From Streptomyces sp. NBC_01445 (GTDB lineage Bacteria; Actinomycetota; Actinomycetes; Streptomycetales; Streptomycetaceae), in contig NZ_CP109486.1 in assembly GCF_035918235.1 (NCBI RefSeq), forward strand, positions 1 through 64,000: a stretch of 64,000 bases of DNA, read 5' to 3'. The translations under genes and the position numbers were made by a program. Shown here piece by piece: positions 54,620 to 62,492 of this stretch. How positions within the stretch are numbered: position 1 is the stretch's first letter; each line of letters begins with the position of its first letter. The notes under the pieces are model-generated. The model worked only from the letters and a program-made list of their open reading frames with translations, was not told where the DNA came from and did no database searches.

Positions 54620-55326
54620 GGGGCGGCTCCTTCGGTTCGAGGGGTGAGGTGGAATCCACCAGTGGGCGGGTGCAGGGTGCTGCCGGGCGGTATCCAGGCC
54701 GTGGGCACGGTGATCCCGGCGTGCAGAATCGAGTCGGCGCCCACGACGGTGCCGGGGCTGAGCACGACGTGGACGCCGGCGCGGACGCGGTCACCGACGA
54801 GGGCGCCCCACTTCGCCAAGCCGGTACTCATCCGGCCGCCGTCCGGCAGGCCGAATTCCACTGTCCGCGTTGGATGGAGCATGTCGGGGTTGGACAGCAG
54901 GCACGAGGCGGTCACCAGGCCGGTCGCGAAGTAGGCGTGCTGTCCGATGACGGAGCAGGAGATCGTCGCCCGGTGGGAGAGCACCGTGCCCGCTCCGATG
55001 ACGCTGCGGGAGATCTCGCAGCCGTAGCCGATGTGGACACCTCCGGAGATCACGGTGCGGCCCCGCACCGTGGAGTACTCGTGAATCCTGGCTTCTGGAC
55101 CGATCACCACGTCCGCGGCCACGTTGGCCAAGGGGGAGACGTAGGCGCTGGGGTGGATGCGCGGCTGATCGCCGAGGCTGGCGCACACCAGGTCGTACAC
55201 CGCACCGGACACATCTCCGATCGCCGCGATCGGCTTGCCGTCGAGGACGTCCGCACCCCAGCCCTTCAAGTGCGGATCGTCCCCCAGGCGCAGCACCTGG
55301 CCGAGCAGGGGGCCGTCCTCGTTCAT
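54616..55326 (-). CDS. Left-handed beta-helix (hexapeptide) acyltransferase-like protein
   Basis: 236 residues from ATG 55326, overlapping the glycosyltransferase stop (ATGA). Hexapeptide coils run from about 60 to 205 (PSAYVSPLANVAADVVIGPE, STVRGRTVISGGVHIGYGCE, SVIGAGTVLSHRATISCSVI, then RVRAGVHVVLSPGTVVGADS). The shape is that of sugar O-/N-acetyltransferases or the C-terminal half of nucleotide-sugar pyrophosphorylases, though the N-terminal 55 residues are not a nucleotidyltransferase. It could acylate the sugar handled by the adjacent glycosyltransferase. Confidence 0.75.
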   Translation of the reverse strand: MNEDGPLLGQVLRLGDDPHLKGWGADVLDGKPIAAIGDVSGAVYDLVCASLGDQPRIHPSAYVSPLANVAADVVIGPEARIHEYSTVRGRTVISGGVHIGYGCEISRSVIGAGTVLSHRATISCSVIGQHAYFATGLVTASCLLSNPDMLHPTRTVEFGLPDGGRMSTGLAKWGALVGDRVRAGVHVVLSPGTVVGADSILHAGITVPTAWIPPGSTLHPPTGGFHLTPRTEGAAP

Positions 55327-56441
55327 CGTGCCGCCGCCAGGGAACCCGGGAGGGGCTGCTGCCCCATGACCAGGTTCAGGAACTGGGCCGCGCAGCGCCC
55401 GGGGGTGTACCAGGCTTCGGCGAGGGCTCGGGCGGCACTTCCCATCGCGGCCAGCTCGTTGCGGTACATCACGGCGTCGGTGAGCGTGGCCACGAGGTCG
55501 TGCGGGTCGTGCGGGTCGTAGACCATGCCCGTCAGGCCGTCCACGACGAGCTCCGGGCTTGCCCCTGCGTCGGGAACGATGGACGGGATGCCCGCGCCGG
55601 CAGCGTCGATGACACACCGCCCGAATCCCTCCTGCAACGCGGCGGTCGCCAGCGCGTCGTACCCGGCTAAACGGTGTGGCAGGTTGTCGACGTACCCCAT
55701 GAAGCGCACCGGCGCGCCCAAATCTCCTACCAGGTCTTGGAGTTCCTGGTGCTGGGAACCGGGCTCACCGAAGATGTCCAGCATCACGGCGGTGGACAGG
55801 CGTGGATCGGCGACGGCGCGCACCAGGACGTCCAGGCGCTTCCAGGGAACGGTTCGGGCGACCGCCGCAACCAGGAGCTTTCCGGTATTCGGCCGGCTGC
55901 GGGCCGGAATCCGAACGGGGACGGTGACGCCGTTAGGGATCGCGCTGACGAACCGCGCGCGTGGAGCGTGCTCGCGCAGGGCGGCGGCGGATGCCTGCGA
56001 GATGCCCACCCAGACCGGCACGGCGGACAGCACATCCCAGGCCATCTGTCCAATGCTGCGTTCGACCAGCTCGCCTGTGTGCGGGTCGATCACGCGGAGC
56101 GTCTGGTCCTGGCTGACGACGTGGCGCACCACGGGGATGACGCGCGCGTTCGGCGCGATCGTCACGTCGGCGGCGGCGGTGCGGTGGTTGGAGATCACCA
56201 CGACGGGCTGACCGCCGGGCAGCGACGTCGCGCGGGCGAGGGCCTGCTGGTAGCCGTTCCAGTCGGTGACCTCGTGGACGTGTACGGGACCCGGGTTTTC
56301 GGCGGCTCGGCCGCCATGGCGCCACCACACGACCTCTACGTTGGGCACCAGGCGGGCAAGGTGCGTGGCGAGCTCGATGACCGAGTTCTCCGCTCCGCCG
56401 CGAGCGGTGGAGAGCCAGGTAATAACGACGTGGGGGACCAC
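55323..56441 (-). CDS. GT4-type glycosyltransferase
   Basis: 372 residues from GTG 56441 with AGGAGG 6 nt upstream. It is a GT-B fold with N-terminal WLSTARGGAENSVIELATHL (the glycine-rich acceptor loop near 9-28), the linker AAVARTVPWKRLDVLVRAVA near 190 and the donor-site motif ALQEGFGRCVIDAAGAGIPS near 268 (E-x7-E variant with E..F/G...D). It is cytosolic with no membrane segment. It heads a four-gene coupled operon (glycosyltransferase, beta-helix, aldolase, MurA-like) and probably adds an activated sugar to a small molecule or cell-surface precursor. Confidence 0.8.
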   Translation of the reverse strand: MVPHVVITWLSTARGGAENSVIELATHLARLVPNVEVVWWRHGGRAAENPGPVHVHEVTDWNGYQQALARATSLPGGQPVVVISNHRTAAADVTIAPNARVIPVVRHVVSQDQTLRVIDPHTGELVERSIGQMAWDVLSAVPVWVGISQASAAALREHAPRARFVSAIPNGVTVPVRIPARSRPNTGKLLVAAVARTVPWKRLDVLVRAVADPRLSTAVMLDIFGEPGSQHQELQDLVGDLGAPVRFMGYVDNLPHRLAGYDALATAALQEGFGRCVIDAAGAGIPSIVPDAGASPELVVDGLTGMVYDPHDPHDLVATLTDAVMYRNELAAMGSAARALAEAWYTPGRCAAQFLNLVMGQQPLPGSLAAAR

Positions 56442-56526
56442 AGAGTTCCTCCTGATGGGAGTTGAGCCGCTGGTGGGTGCGGCCTGGCGGTGATCAGCTG
56501 TCGGTTCGCATGCTGGGGAAGCGGAG

Positions 56527-56826
56527 CTACATCAGGACCCGCGCCATCACAGCTCTGCCCTGCCGCATGGTGGCGCGGACGGTTTTGCCGTCGCCGTCGC
56601 CATCGCCGTCGCGGTTGACGAACCAGGTGAGCGCAGGGCGCCGGCCTGCCGAACGATCCAAAGGCCCCGCCCCAGTTCGCCACGGGACGCCCAGTGACGC
56701 GGAAGCAGACGCCGAGGGGCTGGGCGCTCTTCCCGTCGTCGCGGCCCCGTTGAACGCGTACCCGAATCCACCCGTCAGTTCCGTGCGAGTCTGCGGGGGG
56801 ACGGTAGGCATCCCGAGGTTGGTCAT
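56527..56826 (-). CDS. Small protein upstream of the glycosyltransferase operon
   Basis: 99 residues from ATG 56826 with GGAGGAA 6 nt upstream, 85 bases ahead of the glycosyltransferase and on the same strand. The N-terminus (MPTVPPQTRTELTGGFGYAF) reads like a leader. The middle is Ser/Ala/Pro repetitive and the C-terminus has a DGDGDGDG run from a GAC-GGC codon repeat, then basic residues. No domain recognised. It may be a ribosomal peptide precursor or a short regulatory protein. The good ribosome-binding site supports translation. Confidence 0.5.
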   Translation of the reverse strand: MTNLGMPTVPPQTRTELTGGFGYAFNGAATTGRAPSPSASASASLGVPWRTGAGPLDRSAGRRPALTWFVNRDGDGDGDGKTVRATMRQGRAVMARVLM

Positions 56827-56986
56827 GGTTCCTCCGTGATCCGTTGAGGCAGTTGTGGAACGGCCCGGCAATGGGGTTCTCGCGCGCCGGGGTTGGGCCC
56901 TGCCCGATGGCCGGGGCCGAAGTCATCCGGGCCACCGGGCAGAGATCTATGGGGTGTGCCGCGAGGACGGCACGGCAGGGCCTGCC

Positions 56987-57427
56987 TCATGGCGGGCTCT
57001 CTCCGTCGGGGTCGAAGGCGCCGGGCGTGGCTGCCAGGACGAACTGGACGCTGCCGTCGCAGACGACGAGCGAGTAGGTGATCCCGCGAGCGAGTTGTGC
57101 GCGCGCCCGTTGGTGCTCGGCGTGGTCTTGGATCCATGCGCGCACTGGTCGGGCCAGTTGGTCATCGAGCTGGTCGGCAACGTGTCCGGCTCGCCATCCG
57201 ATCCAGGCCAGGGCCTGCTCAGTTGTCCAGCAGGCCTGTCCGCCCAGCCAGAGCATGCGGCCATCGGAGAGGTGAGCGGCGGCATCGCACCAGAAGGAAC
57301 CGCGCACCGGCGCTTGGGGAGGTTGCCGGTCATGGATTTTCTGCGGCGGGGTCTGGTCCACGACCATGGTCAGGTCCGCCCGCGGCGCGAGGAGGGCAGG
57401 TGCGTGGGGAGCCTGCCGCCGCGTCAC
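56987..57427 (-). CDS. Unknown protein, last gene of the ATPase operon
   Basis: 146 residues from GTG 57427, overlapping the ATPase stop (GTGA). Sequence such as SFWCDAAAHLSDGRMLWLGG, QALAWIGWRAGHVADQLD and VRAWIQDHAEHQRARAQLAR looks like a real, mixed alpha/beta protein with a conserved Trp-rich middle. No family recognised. Coupling implies it functions with the anti-sigma-type ATPase. Confidence 0.55.
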   Translation of the reverse strand: MTRRQAPHAPALLAPRADLTMVVDQTPPQKIHDRQPPQAPVRGSFWCDAAAHLSDGRMLWLGGQACWTTEQALAWIGWRAGHVADQLDDQLARPVRAWIQDHAEHQRARAQLARGITYSLVVCDGSVQFVLAATPGAFDPDGESPP

Positions 57428-57945
57428 AGCGCGCCTGCCGTCTGCTCAGGGAGAGCGACCGCGGCCTCAACTTGGGTCCCGTCGGCGAGCGGTGTGGACT
57501 CCCATCGGGTGGCCAGGGCCTCGACGAGGGCCAGGCCTCGTCCGTGCTCCTCCTCGGGGCGCGCTCTTCGTGCGATGGGTGTCCCGGACAGTCCCTGGTC
57601 GGTGACGGTCACGATGGCCTCAGTGGCGGTGACGGACACAGTGATCTCGATGGTCCGACTCGCTGTGTGGACCATCGCGTTGGTGACGAGCTCACTGACG
57701 ATGAGGCGCAGGGCCTCGACGATGTCGTCGTCGATCTGCCACTCCCGCAGAGCATGGACCGTGTGTGCGCGGGCGTGAGCCACGCTGAAACGGGAGCCTC
57801 CGGGTAAGGCCAGCCTGCGCTGGAAAGGAGGACAAGGGCCAGCCACAGGGCGGGCAGTGGACAGACCTGGCAGGTTGACCGGCTTGATGTCACGGCGTGG
57901 TACTCGCGCGGCGGAGTCGTAGCACGGAGAAGGAGTCGGTTTCAT
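57424..57945 (-). CDS. Anti-sigma-factor-type histidine-kinase-like ATPase
   Basis: 173 residues from ATG 57945. The GHKL ATPase fold has its N box LIVSELVTNAMVHTASRTIE near 90-110, the G1-like IVTVTDQG near 125 and the G2 box EEEHGRGLALVEALATRWE near 140. This is the common small Streptomyces ATP-binding regulator (RsbW/SpoIIAB-like without a partner domain). Here it is in the middle of a five-gene overlapping operon with two zinc-knuckle proteins, so it probably signals in a dedicated module rather than in general stress control. Confidence 0.8.
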   Translation of the reverse strand: MKPTPSPCYDSAARVPRRDIKPVNLPGLSTARPVAGPCPPFQRRLALPGGSRFSVAHARAHTVHALREWQIDDDIVEALRLIVSELVTNAMVHTASRTIEITVSVTATEAIVTVTDQGLSGTPIARRARPEEEHGRGLALVEALATRWESTPLADGTQVEAAVALPEQTAGAL

Positions 57946-58442
57946 GCGAGGCGCGTCCCTCCCGAGCGTGCCGGGCGCGCGAGGGCGAACCAAGGCGACG
58001 CCAGCTTGACCAGTGCGCTGGTGATGGCCTCGCACAAGACGTCGCTGTCGGTGGTGGCCGGCCTCTCGGGGCCGGGGGCGCAGATCCAAGTGCGACCGCC
58101 CGTGCGGCGGCGGCAGGCGGCCGTGACGTCCGGTGCAGGGCACCGCATCACGGCGTCCTCGACGCAGTTTGTACCTGGCAGCGCGGGCCAGGTAGCTCCC
58201 GTGCCCGCTGCGACGACGATCTCAGCCGTAAAGCGGGCCCGGTTGGCCAGGACCGGCCCCAGCGGCGTTCCGCTCGCTTCAAGAACAGCCAGAGCCGCCA
58301 CCGCCACGGAGCCACTGACCCGTAACACCTCCGCACCCGTGATGCGGACGGTGCCGCAGCGGCCCAACAGCCAGGCCCGCTTGAGCCACTCCCCCGGTTC
58401 GGCGCCCGGCGTCCAGCTCTCAGCCCTCCCGAAGGCGGGCAT
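57942..58442 (-). CDS. Unknown protein of the ATPase operon
   Basis: 166 residues from ATG 58442, overlapping both neighbours (ATGA at the 3' end; a 1-nt TGATG at the 5' end). It starts PAFGRAESWTPGAEPGEWLK and continues RCGTVRITGAEVLRVSGSVA and GTPLGPVLANRARFTAEIVV. The pattern (short N-terminal W..G..PG.W, then a beta-rich region) recurs in Streptomyces proteins placed next to such ATPases, but I know no function. Confidence 0.55.
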   Translation of the reverse strand: MPAFGRAESWTPGAEPGEWLKRAWLLGRCGTVRITGAEVLRVSGSVAVAALAVLEASGTPLGPVLANRARFTAEIVVAAGTGATWPALPGTNCVEDAVMRCPAPDVTAACRRRTGGRTWICAPGPERPATTDSDVLCEAITSALVKLASPWFALARPARSGGTRLA

Positions 58443-58822
58443 CACCGCGCGCCCCCAACAGATTGAGGACAGTTGGGGCAGACGCGCACCGCGTAGCCGA
58501 GTAATCCACGCAACTTGACGTAAGCGAATCCACCGGGCTGCAGGTTCTTCGAACTCCCGCAGCCTGCACAGGCGTTGCCTCGAATCCATTCCCAGTCCTC
58601 GGCCGGCGTGGCCAGGCCGTCGTGCTCGCGGGCGCGAACGTCGCCTGACGTACCTGACCCAGGCCTTTTGATCGGCGGCTCGGTCTTGCAATAGATGCGC
58701 ACAGCGGCTAGCCGAGTGGGCGGGTCGCTCGCCTGTAGATGCGGGGCGAGTTCTTGCCTCAGGGTGAAGGAGACGTGCTCGACGAATGCGATCCGGGTCC
58801 CAAAGAGCGGCTCCGTCCTCAC
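58442..58822 (-). CDS. Small zinc-ribbon protein
   Basis: 126 residues from GTG 58822. The C-terminal half carries a four-Cys ribbon: CAGCGSSKNLQPGGFAYVKL with VRVCPNC (about 85-118). The N-terminal half is charged. It is probably a zinc-stabilised adaptor in the operon; no enzymatic motif is seen. The start overlaps the upstream gene (GTGA). Confidence 0.55.
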   Translation of the reverse strand: MRTEPLFGTRIAFVEHVSFTLRQELAPHLQASDPPTRLAAVRIYCKTEPPIKRPGSGTSGDVRAREHDGLATPAEDWEWIRGNACAGCGSSKNLQPGGFAYVKLRGLLGYAVRVCPNCPQSVGGAR

Positions 58823-59052
58823 TGGGGCACCCCCGGCACGCCGTACAGTCCGGCGCAGTTCTCACAGGCGTGCAGCTCCGCCTCATCTCGGAGCAGCGGA
58901 ATCGGGTGCCGGTCGGAGGCCCAGTCCGAGCACAAGGCGCACGAGCGTCCATCACGCTGAGCCGTGCTGAGCTGCAACGCGTGGATGTTCGGCGCATCGA
59001 CGAGCACTCTCGGGGCGGGGCTCTGCTGGGTAGTGCTGTTCGGTGTGGTCAT
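58819..59052 (-). CDS. Small Cys-rich protein, first gene of the ATPase operon
   Basis: 77 residues from ATG 59052. Cys pairs occur in RSCALCSDWASDRHPIPLLR and ELHACENCAGLYG (about 37-70), giving a likely zinc-binding HNH-like or treble-clef knuckle. It is the first gene of the five and lies 207 bases from the divergent XRE-TPR regulator, which probably controls both promoters. Confidence 0.55.
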   Translation of the reverse strand: MTTPNSTTQQSPAPRVLVDAPNIHALQLSTAQRDGRSCALCSDWASDRHPIPLLRDEAELHACENCAGLYGVPGVPQ

Positions 59053-59259
59053 CGCGGCCTCACACTCGCGGAATCTGGATGGCCCCGGCCCACTTGTCTC
59101 AGGGGAGAAACCTGCGGGCGGGACTGCCGCCCTGGGCGGCTGACATTCAGTCAACGCGCAGACGAGACCGAAGAAGACTCCGCACGGTGACTCCAAGACG
59201 GAGTCACGCCGCGCCGCTTGGGCATAGCATCGACTCACCGCTACTCGGGGGAGTTGCCA

Positions 59260-60528
59260 ATGCACCAACGGTCACCAGACCCGCGCGCGATCATGGCCGG
59301 GCTACTCAGTGATGAGCGGCTGCTCCGCGCCTGTGCAGAACGTGACATGGGCACCGTCTTCCGGCTCCTCAACAACCGGGGCGTCAGCACTCGCCAGATC
59401 GCCGGCGACGCCGGTATCACCCAAGGGCGGCTGTACGACTACATGAACGGCAAGAGCCGGGTGGAGAAGCTGACGGTGTTCGAGCAATTCGCCGACGCTT
59501 TCCACATCCCCGGTCACCTGCTGGGGCTGGCCCGCCGTGCCTGGGAGCCCGCGCCGACCGCACCGGAGCACCAGCGCGCCGACCATCCGCCGCCGGACGG
59601 CGACGATCTCGCCGCCATGGACCACTTCCGCAGTGCCGACCGGCAGACCGGCGGCGGCCGCCTCTACGGGGCCGTGGTGCGACACCTGTCGGACCGCGTA
59701 GCGCTTCGGCTCGTCAGCACCGACAGCGGGCCCCAAGTCTTCGCCGCCGCTGCGGCGTTAACCGAAATGGCCGGGTGGATGGCCCACGACTCCGGGCAGG
59801 ACACCCGTGCCGGCCGCCACTTCGCCCGCGCCCTGCCACTGGCGCGTACCTCGGGTGATCTTCCGCTCGCCGCCCATGTGGCAGCGTCCAGCAGCCACCT
59901 TGCCCTTCAGTCCGGCGACCCGGCGGCGGCCGTGCAGTGGGCTCGCACCGGCCTCGACCTCGCCGCGCAGGGCCCCAGGATTCCGGCGCTGACCGCGCGA
60001 CTTCACACCATGCAGGCCCGCGCTCTGGCCGCAGCCTCGCAGCACACTCCAGCCGCCCGCGCCCTCGAAGCGGCCCGGCGCGACCTAGAGGGAGCCCCCG
60101 ACGCCGCGCACCCCTGGCTGAGCCCATTCGACGCTGCCGCTCTCGCAAGCGAGTCGGCGCTGATCTTGCGCGACCTCGAGCGACTCGACGAGGCGCTGAC
60201 ACAAGCCGAGCAAGCCGTCGCGCTGCGCGCCCAGGCCGGGCGGGCGCGATCGCTCGCCCTCAGCCAGATCACTGTGGTGGACATCCAGGTACGCCGCGGA
60301 GAGCTGGACGCAGCCGTGCACACCGCACATGTGCTGCTGACCACGAGCCCGACCATGGCATCGGTTCGGGTCGTCCAGCAGCTTGACGAGCTCCGTCGTC
60401 TGCTGGAGCACCACAAGAGATATCCACCGGTACGGGAATACCTAGTTCGCTTCGACGAAGCACGCAGAGCGAGAATGCTGCTCCTAGCTGATCTCATCGC
60501 TCCGCAATCGGGAGGCATCCCGGCATGA
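59260..60528 (+). CDS. XRE-family regulator with C-terminal TPR repeats
   Basis: 422 residues from ATG 59260 with GGGGGAG 7 nt upstream. The N-terminal helix-turn-helix (RLLNNRGVSTRQIAGDAGIT then QGRLYDYMNGKSRVEKLTVF, about 25-70) is followed by helical TPR-like repeats over about 140-410 (FARALPLARTSGDLPLAAHV; DEALTQAEQAVALRAQAGRA). Such regulators are often peptide- or partner-sensing in Streptomyces. Divergent from the ATPase operon and overlapping the Nudix gene by 4 nt, it is the likely regulator of this locus. Confidence 0.8.
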   Translation: MHQRSPDPRAIMAGLLSDERLLRACAERDMGTVFRLLNNRGVSTRQIAGDAGITQGRLYDYMNGKSRVEKLTVFEQFADAFHIPGHLLGLARRAWEPAPTAPEHQRADHPPPDGDDLAAMDHFRSADRQTGGGRLYGAVVRHLSDRVALRLVSTDSGPQVFAAAAALTEMAGWMAHDSGQDTRAGRHFARALPLARTSGDLPLAAHVAASSSHLALQSGDPAAAVQWARTGLDLAAQGPRIPALTARLHTMQARALAAASQHTPAARALEAARRDLEGAPDAAHPWLSPFDAAALASESALILRDLERLDEALTQAEQAVALRAQAGRARSLALSQITVVDIQVRRGELDAAVHTAHVLLTTSPTMASVRVVQQLDELRRLLEHHKRYPPVREYLVRFDEARRARMLLLADLIAPQSGGIPA

Positions 60529-61046
60529 GGCCCACCACCCCTACCCCTGCCGATCCTGAAGCGTGGAACGCCTACCTCGCAGAGGGAAACGCCAAGCAGG
60601 CCCGCAAGCGCGTGGCCGCCGACGTGCTGTTGAGAGATACAGCCGGACGCGTACTCCTGGTGAACCCGACCTACAAGCCAGGGTGGGACCTGCCCGGAGG
60701 GATGGCAGAAGCGAACGAGCCACCCGAGGACGCGGTGGGCCGGGAGCTGATCGAAGAACTCGGGCTAAGAATCACCGTGCACGGGCTGCTGGTGGTCGAC
60801 TGGGTCGCCCCACACGGGCCTTGGGATGATCAAATCGCGTTCATCTTTAACGGCGGCACGCTCGCCCAAGACCAGACCGACCGGCTGACCCCGCAGGACG
60901 ACGAGCTCGCCGAAGCGGCGTTCTTCACACCGGACGCCGCCCGCCGCCAGCTCAGCGACCGCATCCGGCCCAGGTTCACAGCGGCCCTAGACGCCATCGC
61001 GGACAGGCACGCCCGCTACCTCCGCAACGGCGAACCCATGGCATAG
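60525..61046 (+). CDS. Nudix hydrolase
   Basis: 173 residues, ATG overlapping the regulator stop (ATGA). The Nudix box is complete at residues 59-81 (G-x5-E-x7-RELIEELGL), so Mg-dependent hydrolysis of a nucleoside diphosphate-linked compound is expected. Around the box are RVLLVNPTYKPGWDLPGG and GPWDDQIAFIFNGGTL, typical of ADP-ribose/dinucleotide-type or house-cleaning members. Specificity is not deducible. Coupling to an XRE-TPR regulator is a recurrent Streptomyces arrangement. Confidence 0.85.
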   Translation: MRPTTPTPADPEAWNAYLAEGNAKQARKRVAADVLLRDTAGRVLLVNPTYKPGWDLPGGMAEANEPPEDAVGRELIEELGLRITVHGLLVVDWVAPHGPWDDQIAFIFNGGTLAQDQTDRLTPQDDELAEAAFFTPDAARRQLSDRIRPRFTAALDAIADRHARYLRNGEPMA

Positions 61047-61333
61047 CTCCCTCGCTCATCCACTCCCGAACGCGGTGGCCACAACCGTTTCCCTACACCC
61101 CGAACTTCGCCGTCATGCTCCGCCAGCTGACAGGCGCGACTGCCGGGTAACGGTTCCGCCGTCCACAAGGTGATCGTCGCAGAGCAGGCCCGGCGTTCAA
61201 GCCCCACCTCGAGACAAGGAAGAGCATCCTCTCTTGGCGCACAAGAGAGGTGTCGGCATCGACGCGAAGTACCCCGTGACGCCCCGACCTGCGAAAACGC
61301 CCCCACGGTGCATCAGGGGTGGACTGCCATTGG

Positions 61334-61400
61334 GCAACCTGGAAAGCAACTTGGAAGGCAACCCGGAACGCAAGCTGAAAAGCAACCTGTAGGGCAACCC
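61334..61400 (+). repeat. 12-bp tandem repeat, about 5.6 copies
   Basis: Units GCAACCTGGAAA, GCAACTTGGAAG, GCAACCCGGAAC, GCAAGCTGAAAA, GCAACCTGTAGG and a partial GCAACCC follow each other exactly in register. GCAA is invariant. The unit length is close to one helix turn. Confidence 0.75.
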
Positions 61401-61880
61401 GCCACCGAGCACCGCCGCCGCAGTGGTGACGCCGTTCGATGCAGACAAGACTGCGTCGTGAGGGCGTGGATGGCGATGTGGACCGGCATCGGAACGGGCA
61501 GCTCGTCCGGCCACCTCGTACACCACCGTCTTGAGCGCCATCTCCTTCAGCGCGGTCTCCAGCAGTGGCGGGGCGTCGCGGGTGGCGTCGAACTCGACGA
61601 TCAGCAGCCCGCCGCTTGCACGCGGACAACTGTGCCTCTTTACACCGCTACGCGGTGCGTGGGGCCCAACTGCCCGGTGCGCTGCGCCCGGCCAGTACCC
61701 GGCGCCATGGCGTACGCCCATCGCATCGGAGCTGTCTGAACTGCCGCCCCGTTACAGGCGCCCGCTTCGGCGAAAGCCGTGCCGCTCAGCGCGTCCTGGG
61801 GAGAGCTCGGAGTTCGGCTGTAGGTGCGCAGCAGCGCGCCCCCGAAGCCCGTGCAGCGGGCGTGTGCTCGTACGCACCCG

Positions 61881-62117
61881 GTGGAACCGGGTCGGCAACG
61901 TGTTCCACGGCCGGCACCGTTCCACAGGGGTGGAACGCTGTGAGCTGCGATTTTCCAGCGTGGGTCACTGTTTGGGGCATAGCTGACTGTGCTGCGCAAC
62001 GCGCGTGACTGCGTCCGTTGCACGGGGTGGAACTGCTCAGGCTGCAGCGGTAATGCGCACTGCGTTCCACCCTCAAGCACGGCTCCAGACAGTGCCCCGT
62101 GCGGGCGCCCGTTCCAC
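61881..62117. repeat. Cluster of seven GTTCCAC/GTGGAAC heptamers
   Basis: Copies: GTGGAAC at 61881 and 61930 and 62027; GTTCCAC at 61902, 61919, 62064 and 62111. The 61919-61936 pair forms the palindrome GTTCCAC-AGGG-GTGGAAC. Seven exact heptamers in 237 bases is far above chance, suggesting binding sites for a replication initiator or a master regulator. Confidence 0.65.
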
Positions 62118-62404
62118 CTGCTCGGGTGGAGGGGGAACACGCCCCGTCGACCGGCCGCGCTCCACTGCGGTCTCGCTCCCTCAGACCACAGGGCGCGGAC
62201 GGATGCCTGCCTCACCTCTGAGACCGGATCCCCGGCCTCCCCCGCCCTGTCCGTCTCGCGCTCCCTGACGGCGCATCGCCTGAATCGTGGCACGTTCCCC
62301 GCACCCGACCAGGTCGGGCGGCTGCGCGAAGGGAGCGTCGGGTGCCTTGCGGTGCGCGGGTCACCGCGTTTCTGGGTGGGTCACTCTTTGGGCAAGCACC
62401 TGAC
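61961..62404 (+). repeat. Imperfect direct repeat, two copies 416 bases apart
   Basis: 61961-61987 reads TGGGTCACTGTTTGGGG then CATAGCTGAC. 62377-62404 reads TGGGTCACTCTTTGGG then CAAGCACCTGAC. The copies match at most positions. They bracket most of the heptamer cluster and the upstream side of the transfer genes. Confidence 0.5.
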
Positions 62405-62457
62405 CTGCACATTCGGGTAGTTGGGGTATTCGGCGGGGCATTGGGGCTGAGGAGAGT

Positions 62458-62492
62458 CCACGACACGCACTTGAAAAGGGGTCGTGTCGTGG
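62458..62492. promoter_or_regulatory. Perfect inverted repeat over ribosome-binding site and start codon
   Basis: CCACGACACG (62458-62467) and CGTGTCGTGG (62483-62492) are exact inverted copies. The 15-base loop holds the AAAAGGGG ribosome-binding site, and the GTG start (62489) lies in the right arm. It may act as an operator or as an RNA hairpin that masks translation of the first transfer-region gene. Confidence 0.65.

Larger units (their letters stand above)
61047..62488. other. Repeat-rich 1.4 kb region without a recognisable gene
   Basis: No open frame on either strand has a convincing domain. A reverse-strand stretch near 61500-61620 (LLIVEFDATRDAPPLLETAL then KEMALKTVVYEVAG) looks like a decayed gene piece. 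The region holds a 12-bp tandem repeat, seven GTTCCAC heptamers, a 28-bp imperfect direct repeat and an inverted repeat at its right edge. It lies just before transfer-type genes, so a replication origin, transfer origin or regulatory hub is plausible. Confidence 0.5.
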
